From NCBI GenBank assembly GCA_945873015.1, contig CAMCBY010000010.1:1-26648 (forward strand): a DNA stretch of 26,648 nt. The letters run 5' to 3'. A program made the position numbers and the translations under genes. The notes beneath the pieces are model-generated. The model had not been told where the DNA came from, made no database searches, and saw only the letters and a program-made list of their open reading frames with translations. This stretch comes from Klebsiella pneumoniae. Its GTDB lineage: Bacteria; Pseudomonadota; Gammaproteobacteria; Ga0077536. This document shows, in pieces, positions 16,114 through 22,077 of this stretch (position 1 is its first letter; each line of letters starts with the position of its first letter).

Positions 16114-17361
16114 TCAAGAAATAAGGTGCTTCCGTTCGTTGGCCATGAGTTCGGGTAAGGACTCGCGGGCCCGAATGACTACGAATGTATCGCCATCCAC
16201 CAACACTTCCGGCGGACGGGGCCGGGCATTGTAATTGGAAGTCATGGCGAATCCGTACGCGCCTGTGTCGAGGATCGCCAACACCCGCCCCGGGTAGGCC
16301 GGCAAGTCCCGCTCGCGCGCCAGCCAGTCACCGCTTTCACAGACCGGCCCGACGACGTCGCAATGTACCAATGTGTCGCTCTCACTCGGCGCTTGCACCG
16401 CTACCACACCATGCCAGGCGTCATATAAAGCGGGCCGCATCAGGTCGTTCATCGCCGCATCGACGATGGCAAAGGTCTTGGCCGCCGTCTGCTTGAGATA
16501 TTCGACCGTGGTCAAAAGCGTGCCGGCGGCGCCGATCAGGGAACGCCCAGGCTCCATCATTACAGCGTAACGCTCGGGGATCTGCGCACAAACTGCGGCC
16601 ACCAGCGTCGATATCGCCGGTGGCATTTCGTCCTGATAACTGATGCCCAACCCACCGCCAACGTCGATGTGATCAAGCTCGATGCCTTCGGCGCGCAGAC
16701 TCTCGGCAAGTTTGACCACCTGCTCCACCGCTTCAATGACCGGCGCGATGGAAGTGAGCTGCGAACCGATATGGCTGGCCACTCCGGCGGCGCGCAACCA
16801 TGGATGCGCAGCAATGCGCCGATAGAGCGCGGGCGCCTCGTTGATCGGCACACCGAATTTGCTTTCCTTCAGGCCCGTAGAAATATAAGGATGGGTCTTG
16901 GCATCGACATCAGGATTGACGCGCAGCGCGAGCTCTACCGGTGACTTCAATTCGGACGCGACATCGGCAATGCGCTCAAATTCGCTTTGCGATTCGATAT
17001 TGATGCAGCTCACCCCGGCTTTGACCGCCTGTACCAATTCGTCGCGGGATTTACCTACGCCTGAAAACACCACATCTGCAGCGCTTGCGCCTGCCGCCAA
17101 CACCCTTTGAAGTTCGCCGCCAGAGACGATGTCGAACGCCGAGCCGAGGTGCTTCAACACGCGAATGATTGACAGGTTGTCGTTAGCCTTGACCGCGTAG
17201 TGGACACGGTGGCGACGCGCACCGAAAGCCGCATCATAGGCCCGCCAGTTGGACTCCAGCTGGCGGCGCGAATACACGTAACAAGGTGTACCGACCGCCG
17301 CGACGATGCGCATGAGATCGACATCGTCGATGTGCAATAGTCCGTCGCGATATTCACGCAT
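16114..17361 (-). CDS. lysA: Diaminopimelate decarboxylase
   Basis: PLP-dependent, fold-type III enzyme that converts meso-diaminopimelate to lysine. 415 residues, normal for LysA. Motifs: PLP lysine in HYAVKAN, substrate/PLP blocks ASHIGSQL and DVGGGLGISY, EPGRSLIGAAG, the cross-subunit CESGDW loop (catalytic Cys), and GAYGFAMTSNYNARPRPPEVLV. The frame is open to 17475. The ATG at 17361 was chosen because MREYRDGLLHIDDVDL is the usual N-terminus and the upstream part overlaps lptM. It lies 28 bases after lptM, the classic gammaproteobacterial pair; the usual next gene dapF is absent and glnA follows instead. Confidence 0.96.
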   Translation of the reverse strand: MREYRDGLLHIDDVDLMRIVAAVGTPCYVYSRRQLESNWRAYDAAFGARRHRVHYAVKANDNLSIIRVLKHLGSAFDIVSGGELQRVLAAGASAADVVFSGVGKSRDELVQAVKAGVSCINIESQSEFERIADVASELKSPVELALRVNPDVDAKTHPYISTGLKESKFGVPINEAPALYRRIAAHPWLRAAGVASHIGSQLTSIAPVIEAVEQVVKLAESLRAEGIELDHIDVGGGLGISYQDEMPPAISTLVAAVCAQIPERYAVMMEPGRSLIGAAGTLLTTVEYLKQTAAKTFAIVDAAMNDLMRPALYDAWHGVVAVQAPSESDTLVHCDVVGPVCESGDWLARERDLPAYPGRVLAILDTGAYGFAMTSNYNARPRPPEVLVDGDTFVVIRARESLPELMANERKHLIS

Positions 17362-17389
17362 GCTGATCGAGCGCCTCAGATAATTTGGT

Positions 17390-17527
17390 TCAGCGCGGGA
17401 CGGAGTCCTGCAGCTTGTCAGCTTTGTCGGGTAGGTACAGGTCGCCTTTCTGGCCACAGCCGCCAAGCACCGCACACAGCGTCATCACTAACAGGCACAA
17501 GCGCAAGCCTTGCTGCATTGTCGTCAT
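17390..17527 (-). CDS. lptM: LPS translocon maturation lipoprotein LptM (YifL-like)
   Basis: A very short lipoprotein of 45 residues. It has a signal peptide with hydrophobic core LRLCLLVMTLCAVL, a lipobox LGGC, and immediately after the Cys the conserved GQKGDLYLP (E. coli YifL: GLKGPLYFP). LptM helps LptD oxidise and assemble into the outer-membrane LPS translocon. The frame is open to 17623, but the ATG at 17527 begins the signal peptide and GAGG precedes it by 7 bases. It precedes lysA by 28 bases, the standard arrangement. The mature part is shorter than in E. coli, which is common for this family. Confidence 0.88.
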   Translation of the reverse strand: MTTMQQGLRLCLLVMTLCAVLGGCGQKGDLYLPDKADKLQDSVPR

Positions 17528-17894
17528 ACTCAAGCCTCGCTTGCCGATGGTCAGATCAAGTTGTGATTGCGTCATGTAAATGCGTTGGCCGTTGCGTGTT
17601 CCAGACCGCCACCAGCAATGCACTGCGCGGTGGGCCGCGCATTGTAGCGAGAGGCGTCATCGCGGGCGACCATCGAGCGCGCATTCAAGGTCGCGTCGCT
17701 GCGGCCGCTGTCGCCGGCCCGGCGTAGTTGCCCGCAGGCACCTCAATTGAGCCCGCGCCGGTCTTCGCGTAGCGCCGGCAAACGCCTGTTTGCGCCGGTA
17801 TTACGGGCTCCGACCGCCCCACTCCCAAGCTTGCAATCGAGCTTAGGATCGTTCAAAAATGAGGCCGTTACCACACCAACTCCCGTCACCACCC
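17528..17894. other. Divergent intergenic region between lptM and trxA
   Basis: 367 bases without a supportable gene. cyaY, often divergent from lptM in gammaproteobacteria, is not here. The region must hold the promoters for the lptM-lysA unit and for trxA. A GCGCCGG word occurs at 17773-17779 and 17792-17798, flanking AAAC/GTTT arms that could form an imperfect hairpin. TTGCAA (17831) and TAGGAT (17844) resemble promoter hexamers but are too close together to make one promoter. I cannot assign a start site. Confidence 0.5.
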
Positions 17895-18221
17895 ATGAGC
17901 GAACACATGATCCACGTTACCGACGACTCCTTCGATTCGGACGTACTCAAATCGGACAAACCGGTACTCGTCGATTACTGGGCCGAGTGGTGCGGACCGT
18001 GCAAGATGATTGCCCCCATCCTTGAAGAGGTCTCCTCGGAATACTCTGAGCGCGTCAAGGTTGCCAAACTCGACGTCGATCAGAATCAGGCCACTTCGAT
18101 GAAATACGGCATCCGCGGCATTCCGACCCTGATGCTGTTCAAGGAAGGCAACATCGTCGCCACCCACGTCGGCGCACTGACCAAGTCGCAACTGACCGCC
18201 TTCATCGACAGCAACGTCTAA
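17895..18221 (+). CDS. trxA: Thioredoxin 1
   Basis: Small cytoplasmic dithiol oxidoreductase, 108 residues (E. coli TrxA 109). It has the active site WAEWCGPCKMIAP and the cis-proline loop RGIPTLMLF, with the buried Asp in VLVDYWAEW. Similarity to E. coli TrxA is high from DDSFDSDVLKSDKPVLVDYW to the C-terminus. The frame opens at 17859. The ATG at 17895 gives MSEHMIHVTDDSFD, matching MSDKIIHLTDDSFD of E. coli, so it is preferred, although no strong SD precedes it. rho lies 209 bases downstream, the conserved trxA-rho order. Confidence 0.97.
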   Translation: MSEHMIHVTDDSFDSDVLKSDKPVLVDYWAEWCGPCKMIAPILEEVSSEYSERVKVAKLDVDQNQATSMKYGIRGIPTLMLFKEGNIVATHVGALTKSQLTAFIDSNV

Positions 18222-18230
18222 CACTATCTG

Positions 18231-18279
18231 GTACCTGCGCTCGAGCTCGCGGCGCAGGTACTCCGGATTTGGATCCGGA
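18231..18279 (+). terminator. Two tandem perfect stem-loops after trxA
   Basis: GTACCTGCGC (18231-18240) pairs perfectly with GCGCAGGTAC (18252-18261), a 10-bp stem with an 11-base loop. One base on, TCCGGAT (18262-18268) pairs with ATCCGGA (18273-18279), a 7-bp stem with a 4-base loop. No T-run follows, so this is not a standard intrinsic terminator. It may protect the trxA 3' end, slow polymerase, or act in the rho leader. Confidence 0.55.
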
Positions 18280-18282
18280 ATG

Positions 18283-18311
18283 TAGACGGCACTCAATCAG
18301 CGTGCTATTTT
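18283..18311 (+). promoter_or_regulatory. Possible rho promoter
   Basis: TAGACG (18283-18288) and TATTTT (18306-18311) are separated by 17 bases, each a 4/6 match to sigma-70 boxes. They sit right after the stem-loops and would give a leader of about 110 bases before the rho ATG. rho is commonly autoregulated through its leader, so a separate promoter here is plausible but weakly supported. Confidence 0.3.
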
Positions 18312-18430
18312 CCTGAATACGGATCCCGGCGGCCTGCCCTGATCCGACCTCCACCGAATCAAATTTTTGGCACCCCATCGCGCCGCGCCCATGCGTCCCG
18401 CGATTCAATCCCACACGCGACTCTTATACG

Positions 18431-19687
18431 ATGAATCTGACCGAACTCAAGCAAAAACCGGCCTCCGAACTCGTCGATCTTGCGGATGAAATGGGCCTCG
18501 AGGGCGTGGCCCGGTCCCGCAAACAGGACGTCATTTTCAGCATTCTCAAAGCGCACGCGAAGAAAGGCGAAGACATCTCCGGTGATGGCGTTCTCGAAAT
18601 CCTGTCCGACGGTTTCGGCTTCCTCCGCTCCAACGATTGCTCTTATCTCGCCGGACCGGACGACATCTACGTGTCGCCCAGTCAGATTCGACGTTTTAAC
18701 CTGCGCACTGGCGACACCATCTCCGGCAAGATTCGCCCACCCAAGGAAGGCGAACGTTATTTCGCACTGCTGAAAGTCAGCGAAATCAATTTCGAGCCGC
18801 CGGAAAACGCCAAGAACAAAGTCCTGTTTGAGAACCTGACTCCGCTGTTCCCGCAGAAGCGCCTGCACCTCGAACTTGGCAACGGCAGCACTGAGGATCT
18901 CACGCCGCGCGTGATCGATCTCGCGGCACCGATAGGCAAGGGCCAGCGTGGTCTGGTCATCTCGCCGCCGAAAGCCGGCAAGACCATGATGCTGCAAGGC
19001 ATCGCCCATTCCATCGAAGCCAATCATCCCGACTGCTACCTGATCGTGTTGCTCATCGACGAGCGCCCGGAAGAAGTGACCGAGATGCAGCGCTCGACGC
19101 GCGGCGAAGTGATCGCGAGTACCTTCGACGAACCGGCCAGCCGCCATGTGCAGGTTGCCGAAATGGTGATCGAAAAAGCCAAACGTCTGGTCGAGCACAA
19201 GCGCGATGTCGTCATTCTGCTCGACTCCATCACGCGACTTGCGCGCGCCTACAATACCGTTGTGCCGTCCTCGGGCAAGGTTTTGACGGGTGGTGTGGAC
19301 GCCAACGCCCTGCAGCGTCCGAAGCGCTTTTTCGGCGCGGCGCGCAACATCGAAGAAGGCGGCAGTCTGACCATCATCGCCACCGCGCTGATTGATACCG
19401 GCTCACGCATGGATGACGTCATCTATGAAGAGTTCAAGGGCACCGGCAACATGGAAATTCACCTGGACCGCAAGATTGCCGAAAAGCGCATCTTCCCGGC
19501 GGTGAACATCAATCGCTCGGGCACCCGTCGTGAGGAAATCCTGACCAAACAGGATGAATTGCAGAAAATGTGGATCCTGCGCAAGTTGCTTCATCCGATG
19601 GAAGAAATTGCAGCGATGGAATTCCTGCTCGAGCGTTTGAAACAGACCAAGAACAACGCCGAATTCTTCGACGCGATGCGTCGCTAG
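18431..19687 (+). CDS. rho: Transcription termination factor Rho
   Basis: Hexameric RNA-dependent ATPase/helicase, 418 residues (E. coli 419). It has an N-terminal helical domain (MNLTELKQKPASELVDLADEMGLE), a cold-shock-like RNA-binding domain with DGFGFLRS and DDIYVSPSQIRRFNLRTGD, Walker A SPPKAGKTMML, and the catalytic LLIDERPEEVTEMQRS. Walker B is VVILLDSITRLARAYN, the Q-loop region is GGVDANALQRPKRFFGAARNIEEGGSLT (split over the line), and the arginine-finger region follows. No insertion domain is present. No convincing SD precedes the ATG. Downstream are convergent HIT-family genes. Confidence 0.98.
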   Translation: MNLTELKQKPASELVDLADEMGLEGVARSRKQDVIFSILKAHAKKGEDISGDGVLEILSDGFGFLRSNDCSYLAGPDDIYVSPSQIRRFNLRTGDTISGKIRPPKEGERYFALLKVSEINFEPPENAKNKVLFENLTPLFPQKRLHLELGNGSTEDLTPRVIDLAAPIGKGQRGLVISPPKAGKTMMLQGIAHSIEANHPDCYLIVLLIDERPEEVTEMQRSTRGEVIASTFDEPASRHVQVAEMVIEKAKRLVEHKRDVVILLDSITRLARAYNTVVPSSGKVLTGGVDANALQRPKRFFGAARNIEEGGSLTIIATALIDTGSRMDDVIYEEFKGTGNMEIHLDRKIAEKRIFPAVNINRSGTRREEILTKQDELQKMWILRKLLHPMEEIAAMEFLLERLKQTKNNAEFFDAMRR

Positions 19688-19700
19688 AAGCAGTCCGTGA

Positions 19701-19750
19701 AGCATGTGCCGGCATCATGCGGCACATGCATGGCACCCGCCCAGGGTGCC
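19701..19750 (+). terminator. Two tandem perfect stem-loops after rho
   Basis: GCATGTGCCG (19702-19711) pairs with CGGCACATGC (19720-19729), a 10-bp stem with an 8-base loop. GGCACCC (19732-19738) then pairs with GGGTGCC (19744-19750), a 7-bp stem with a 5-base loop. A pyrimidine tract (TCCTCTCTCC) follows instead of a pure T-run. The region is shared with the convergent HIT gene, so the structures could serve both strands. Confidence 0.55.
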
Positions 19751-19781
19751 TCCTCTCTCCCGCAATCCAACTCTGAAAATA

Positions 19782-19806
19782 TCTTCAGCCTGGGTCTTCA
19801 GCCTGG
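19782..19806. repeat. Tandem 12-base direct repeat at the HIT stop codon
   Basis: TCTTCAGCCTGG occurs at 19782-19793 and again at 19795-19806, a 13-base period. The second copy contains the HIT gene's stop codon. It is probably a small duplication; no function is apparent. Confidence 0.7.
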
Positions 19807-20142
19807 CGGCCAGGTAAAACGGCGCCCGCCCAGTACATGCAGATGCAGATGGAAAACCGACTGTCCGACCGCCGCGCCATTGTTGATGGCTACCCGGAAG
19901 GCATCGCCATACCCGTGCTGGGCGGCGATGGTCGATGCTGTCACCAACAGATGTCCAAGTAGCGTGTTGTCGGCCGGCGTTGCGTCGGACAGCATCGGCA
20001 TTGGCTTTTTGGGACAAACCAGTACATGCATTGGCGCCTGCGGATTGATGTCGCGGAATGCGATGCACTGGTCGTCTTCAAAGACGATATCGGCAGGAAT
20101 CTCGCGCGCGATGATTTTCTCGAACAGGGTCTTGTCGCTCAT
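19798..20142 (-). CDS. hinT: HIT-family (HINT-like) nucleotide hydrolase
   Basis: Purine nucleoside phosphoramidase-like protein of the histidine triad family, 114 residues. It shows the N-terminal block FEKIIAREIPADIVFEDD, the strand CIAFRDINPQAPMHVLVCPKK, and the catalytic triad GQSVFHLHLHVLGGR near the C-terminus, which ends WPPG. It is a little shorter than E. coli HinT (119). An AGGAC SD precedes the ATG at 20142 by 7 bases. It follows the Nudix gene by 36 bases on the same strand, so a tesA-nudix-hinT unit is likely. Both downstream products act on nucleotide conjugates. Confidence 0.92.
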   Translation of the reverse strand: MSDKTLFEKIIAREIPADIVFEDDQCIAFRDINPQAPMHVLVCPKKPMPMLSDATPADNTLLGHLLVTASTIAAQHGYGDAFRVAINNGAAVGQSVFHLHLHVLGGRRFTWPPG

Positions 20143-20178
20143 GGCTTGTCCTGGGCTATCGGTTGGGCGGATGGCATT

Positions 20179-20760
20179 TCAAATTTCGACCGGCGTGCGG
20201 CGCGGCACCATCGCGGTGTGATGCCCCTCGCGTACGATGTCGCCGAAGTGAAGCTCATAACGACCGCGCGCACGATCTTCAAAATAGTAGCGCAGCGTAT
20301 GGGTGATGGTCGGAAACGCCAGATCGGTCCACGGAATCTCGTGCTCGTAGTACAGCTTGCATTCCAGACTCTCGGTGCCGGGCGCAAATTCCAATACCGG
20401 CAGGTGGGCGCGGAACATCATGTAGATCTGGTTGATCTGCGGCAGATTGAACACCGCAAACAGCTCTTCGACTTCGACACGCGAGCAGGCTTCCTCCCAG
20501 GTCTCGCGCGCGGCGGCCTCGGCGGTGGTTTCACCGTTCTCCATAAAACCTGCGGGTAAAGTCCACCAGCCGAAACGCGGTTCGATGGCACGCTTGCACA
20601 ACAGAATCTGTTCGCCCCACACCGGAATACATCCGGCGACGATTTTAGGATTCTCGTAGAAGATTTCACCGCAGGCATCGCAGATGTGGCGCGGACGGTT
20701 ATCACCATCCGGCACTCGCCACACCATTTGTTTGGAGCCGCATCGACTGCAGAAATTCAC
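20179..20760 (-). CDS. Nudix hydrolase with N-terminal zinc ribbon
   Basis: A 193-residue Nudix hydrolase; the substrate is probably a nucleotide diphosphate derivative such as ADP-ribose or NADH, which is not provable here. The N-terminal four-Cys zinc ribbon is CSRCG...CDACG. The Nudix box is GFMENGETTAEAAARETWEEACSRVE (split for reading: G-x5-E-x7-RE-xx-EE), with Cys where the consensus Gly follows REUXEEX; this also occurs in relatives of the protein. The frame opens at an ATG at 20814, but I favour the GTG at 20760. That GTG overlaps the tesA TGA (GTGA), has AGAGGAAA upstream, and directly precedes the zinc ribbon. Confidence 0.88.
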   Translation of the reverse strand: MNFCSRCGSKQMVWRVPDGDNRPRHICDACGEIFYENPKIVAGCIPVWGEQILLCKRAIEPRFGWWTLPAGFMENGETTAEAAARETWEEACSRVEVEELFAVFNLPQINQIYMMFRAHLPVLEFAPGTESLECKLYYEHEIPWTDLAFPTITHTLRYYFEDRARGRYELHFGDIVREGHHTAMVPRRTPVEI

Positions 20761-21422
20761 GGGTTCTTTTTCCTCTGCTTCGCGGCATCCAGTGCACTGA
20801 CGAGTGCTGGCCACACGGTGATCAGGATGCGGGGCTCCATGGCCGCCACGGGGTGCAGGCCATCAGCCTGAAATGCGCGGCTGTCGGCGGCAAAGCCGTC
20901 CAGCAGAAATGGGCCGGCCACGACCCCCTCGCGCGCGCTTAATTCGCCGTACACGGCCTCGAAGGTGGCAGTGTATTGCGGGCCGTAATTGGGCGGTACC
21001 CGCACCTGCAACAACAGCGGCACGGCATTGCTGGCCAGGGTCGCGTTGATCATGGCCTCGAGGTTAGTACGCACCTCAGCCGCTTTGAGACCACGCAGTC
21101 CGTCATTGGCGCCAAGCGCCACCACCACCACGGCGGGCTGGTGTTCAGTCAAAAGCGCCGGCAGCCGATGCGCACCACCGGAAGTGGTCTCGCCGCTGAT
21201 GCTGGCATTGACGACACGATACGGATAGCCTTCTTCGACCAGACGCGTGGCCAGCAGACTCGGCCAGGCGTCTCGCAACGCAATGCCATAGCCTGCACTC
21301 AGGCTGTCACCGAGGATCAGGATAGACGGCTGCGCGCCTTTGTCGGCGGCGTGGCACGGCCCCAGCAGCATCATGCACAACGCCAAACCCAGCAGCGCCG
21401 ACCACATGGTCGGCACCGTCAT
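20757..21422 (-). CDS. tesA: Arylesterase / thioesterase I (SGNH hydrolase), TesA-like
   Basis: Periplasmic SGNH-family esterase related to E. coli TesA/ApeA/PldC. With this start it has 221 residues: a signal peptide (WSALLGLALCMMLLGPCHA), then block I LGDSLSAGYG (nucleophile Ser40), block II ISGETTSGG, block III GANDGLRG, and block V DGLHPVA with the catalytic His. The start is uncertain. The frame is open to 21602; ATGs at 21422 and 21407 both give a signal peptide, and an ATG at 21452 would add two Arg. None has a clear SD. It is divergent from and overlaps the 5' end of ybbA, the same neighbour as in E. coli. Its stop overlaps the Nudix GTG. Confidence 0.9.
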   Translation of the reverse strand: MTVPTMWSALLGLALCMMLLGPCHAADKGAQPSILILGDSLSAGYGIALRDAWPSLLATRLVEEGYPYRVVNASISGETTSGGAHRLPALLTEHQPAVVVVALGANDGLRGLKAAEVRTNLEAMINATLASNAVPLLLQVRVPPNYGPQYTATFEAVYGELSAREGVVAGPFLLDGFAADSRAFQADGLHPVAAMEPRILITVWPALVSALDAAKQRKKNP

Positions 21423-22077
21423 ACGCGCACGGCAGTTGGGCAAAGAGGTCATCGGTCCGCAGGGTACGATTCGCATACTCGATGATATCAATTTTAGCCT
21501 CGCGGCTCGCGAACGGGTCGCCATCACCGGCGTCTCGGGGTCGGGAAAATCCACTTTGCTCGGTCTGCTGGCAGGTCTCGATACCCCCAGCCACGGCGAC
21601 ATCGAGATTCTGGGGCAGTCGCTCAGCGCACTGGACGAGGATCAGCGCGCTGAACTGCGCAGTGCCCACATCGGCTTCGTGTTCCAGGCCTTTCATCTCA
21701 TCGGCAGCTTTTCGGCACTCGAAAACGTCATGCTGCCGCTGGAATTGAAAGGCGAGCCTGACGCGCGCGAGCGTGCCCGCGCCATGCTGGCGCGGGTCGG
21801 TCTGGCCGAGAGACTCGAACATTTTCCGCGACAATTGTCGGGCGGCGAGCAGCAGCGCGTGGCGCTGGCACGCGCGTTCTGCACCTCGCCTGCGATCCTG
21901 TTTGCCGATGAACCGACCGGCAACCTCGATGCCGCCAATGCCGGCGCCGTCACCGAGTTGCTGTTTGGACTGAACGCCGAGTGCGGCACCACCCTGATCA
22001 TCGTGACGCACGATCCGGCGCTCGCCGCGAGTTGTGAACGGCGCCTCGCGCTTGCCGGTGGTCGTCTCGTTGACTGA
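21406..22077 (+). CDS. ybbA: ABC transporter ATP-binding protein YbbA (LolD/MacB-type)
   Basis: ATPase partner of YbbP, 223 residues (E. coli 228). Motifs: Walker A GVSGSGKSTLLG, Q-loop FVFQAFHLIGSF, signature LSGGEQQRVALARA, Walker B ILFADEPTGNLD, and the H-loop VTHDP. The frame opens at 21340. The ATG at 21406 was chosen because it aligns with the YbbA N-terminus (VIRARQLGKEV...ILDDINF). No SD is visible. It overlaps the start of tesA on the other strand and overlaps ybbP by up to 44 bases. The complex is of the MacB/FtsX mechanotransmission kind; its role in relation to TesA is not settled. Confidence 0.94.
   Translation: MVGTVIRARQLGKEVIGPQGTIRILDDINFSLAARERVAITGVSGSGKSTLLGLLAGLDTPSHGDIEILGQSLSALDEDQRAELRSAHIGFVFQAFHLIGSFSALENVMLPLELKGEPDARERARAMLARVGLAERLEHFPRQLSGGEQQRVALARAFCTSPAILFADEPTGNLDAANAGAVTELLFGLNAECGTTLIIVTHDPALAASCERRLALAGGRLVD

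Noticed and set aside
17831..17849. sigma-70 promoter for trxA using TTGCAA and TAGGAT
   Set aside because: The two hexamers are only 7 bases apart, far too close for -35 and -10 boxes.
18431..19687. Rho with an extra insertion or prion-like domain
   Set aside because: The length is 418 residues and the domains are contiguous, so it is the ordinary short Rho.
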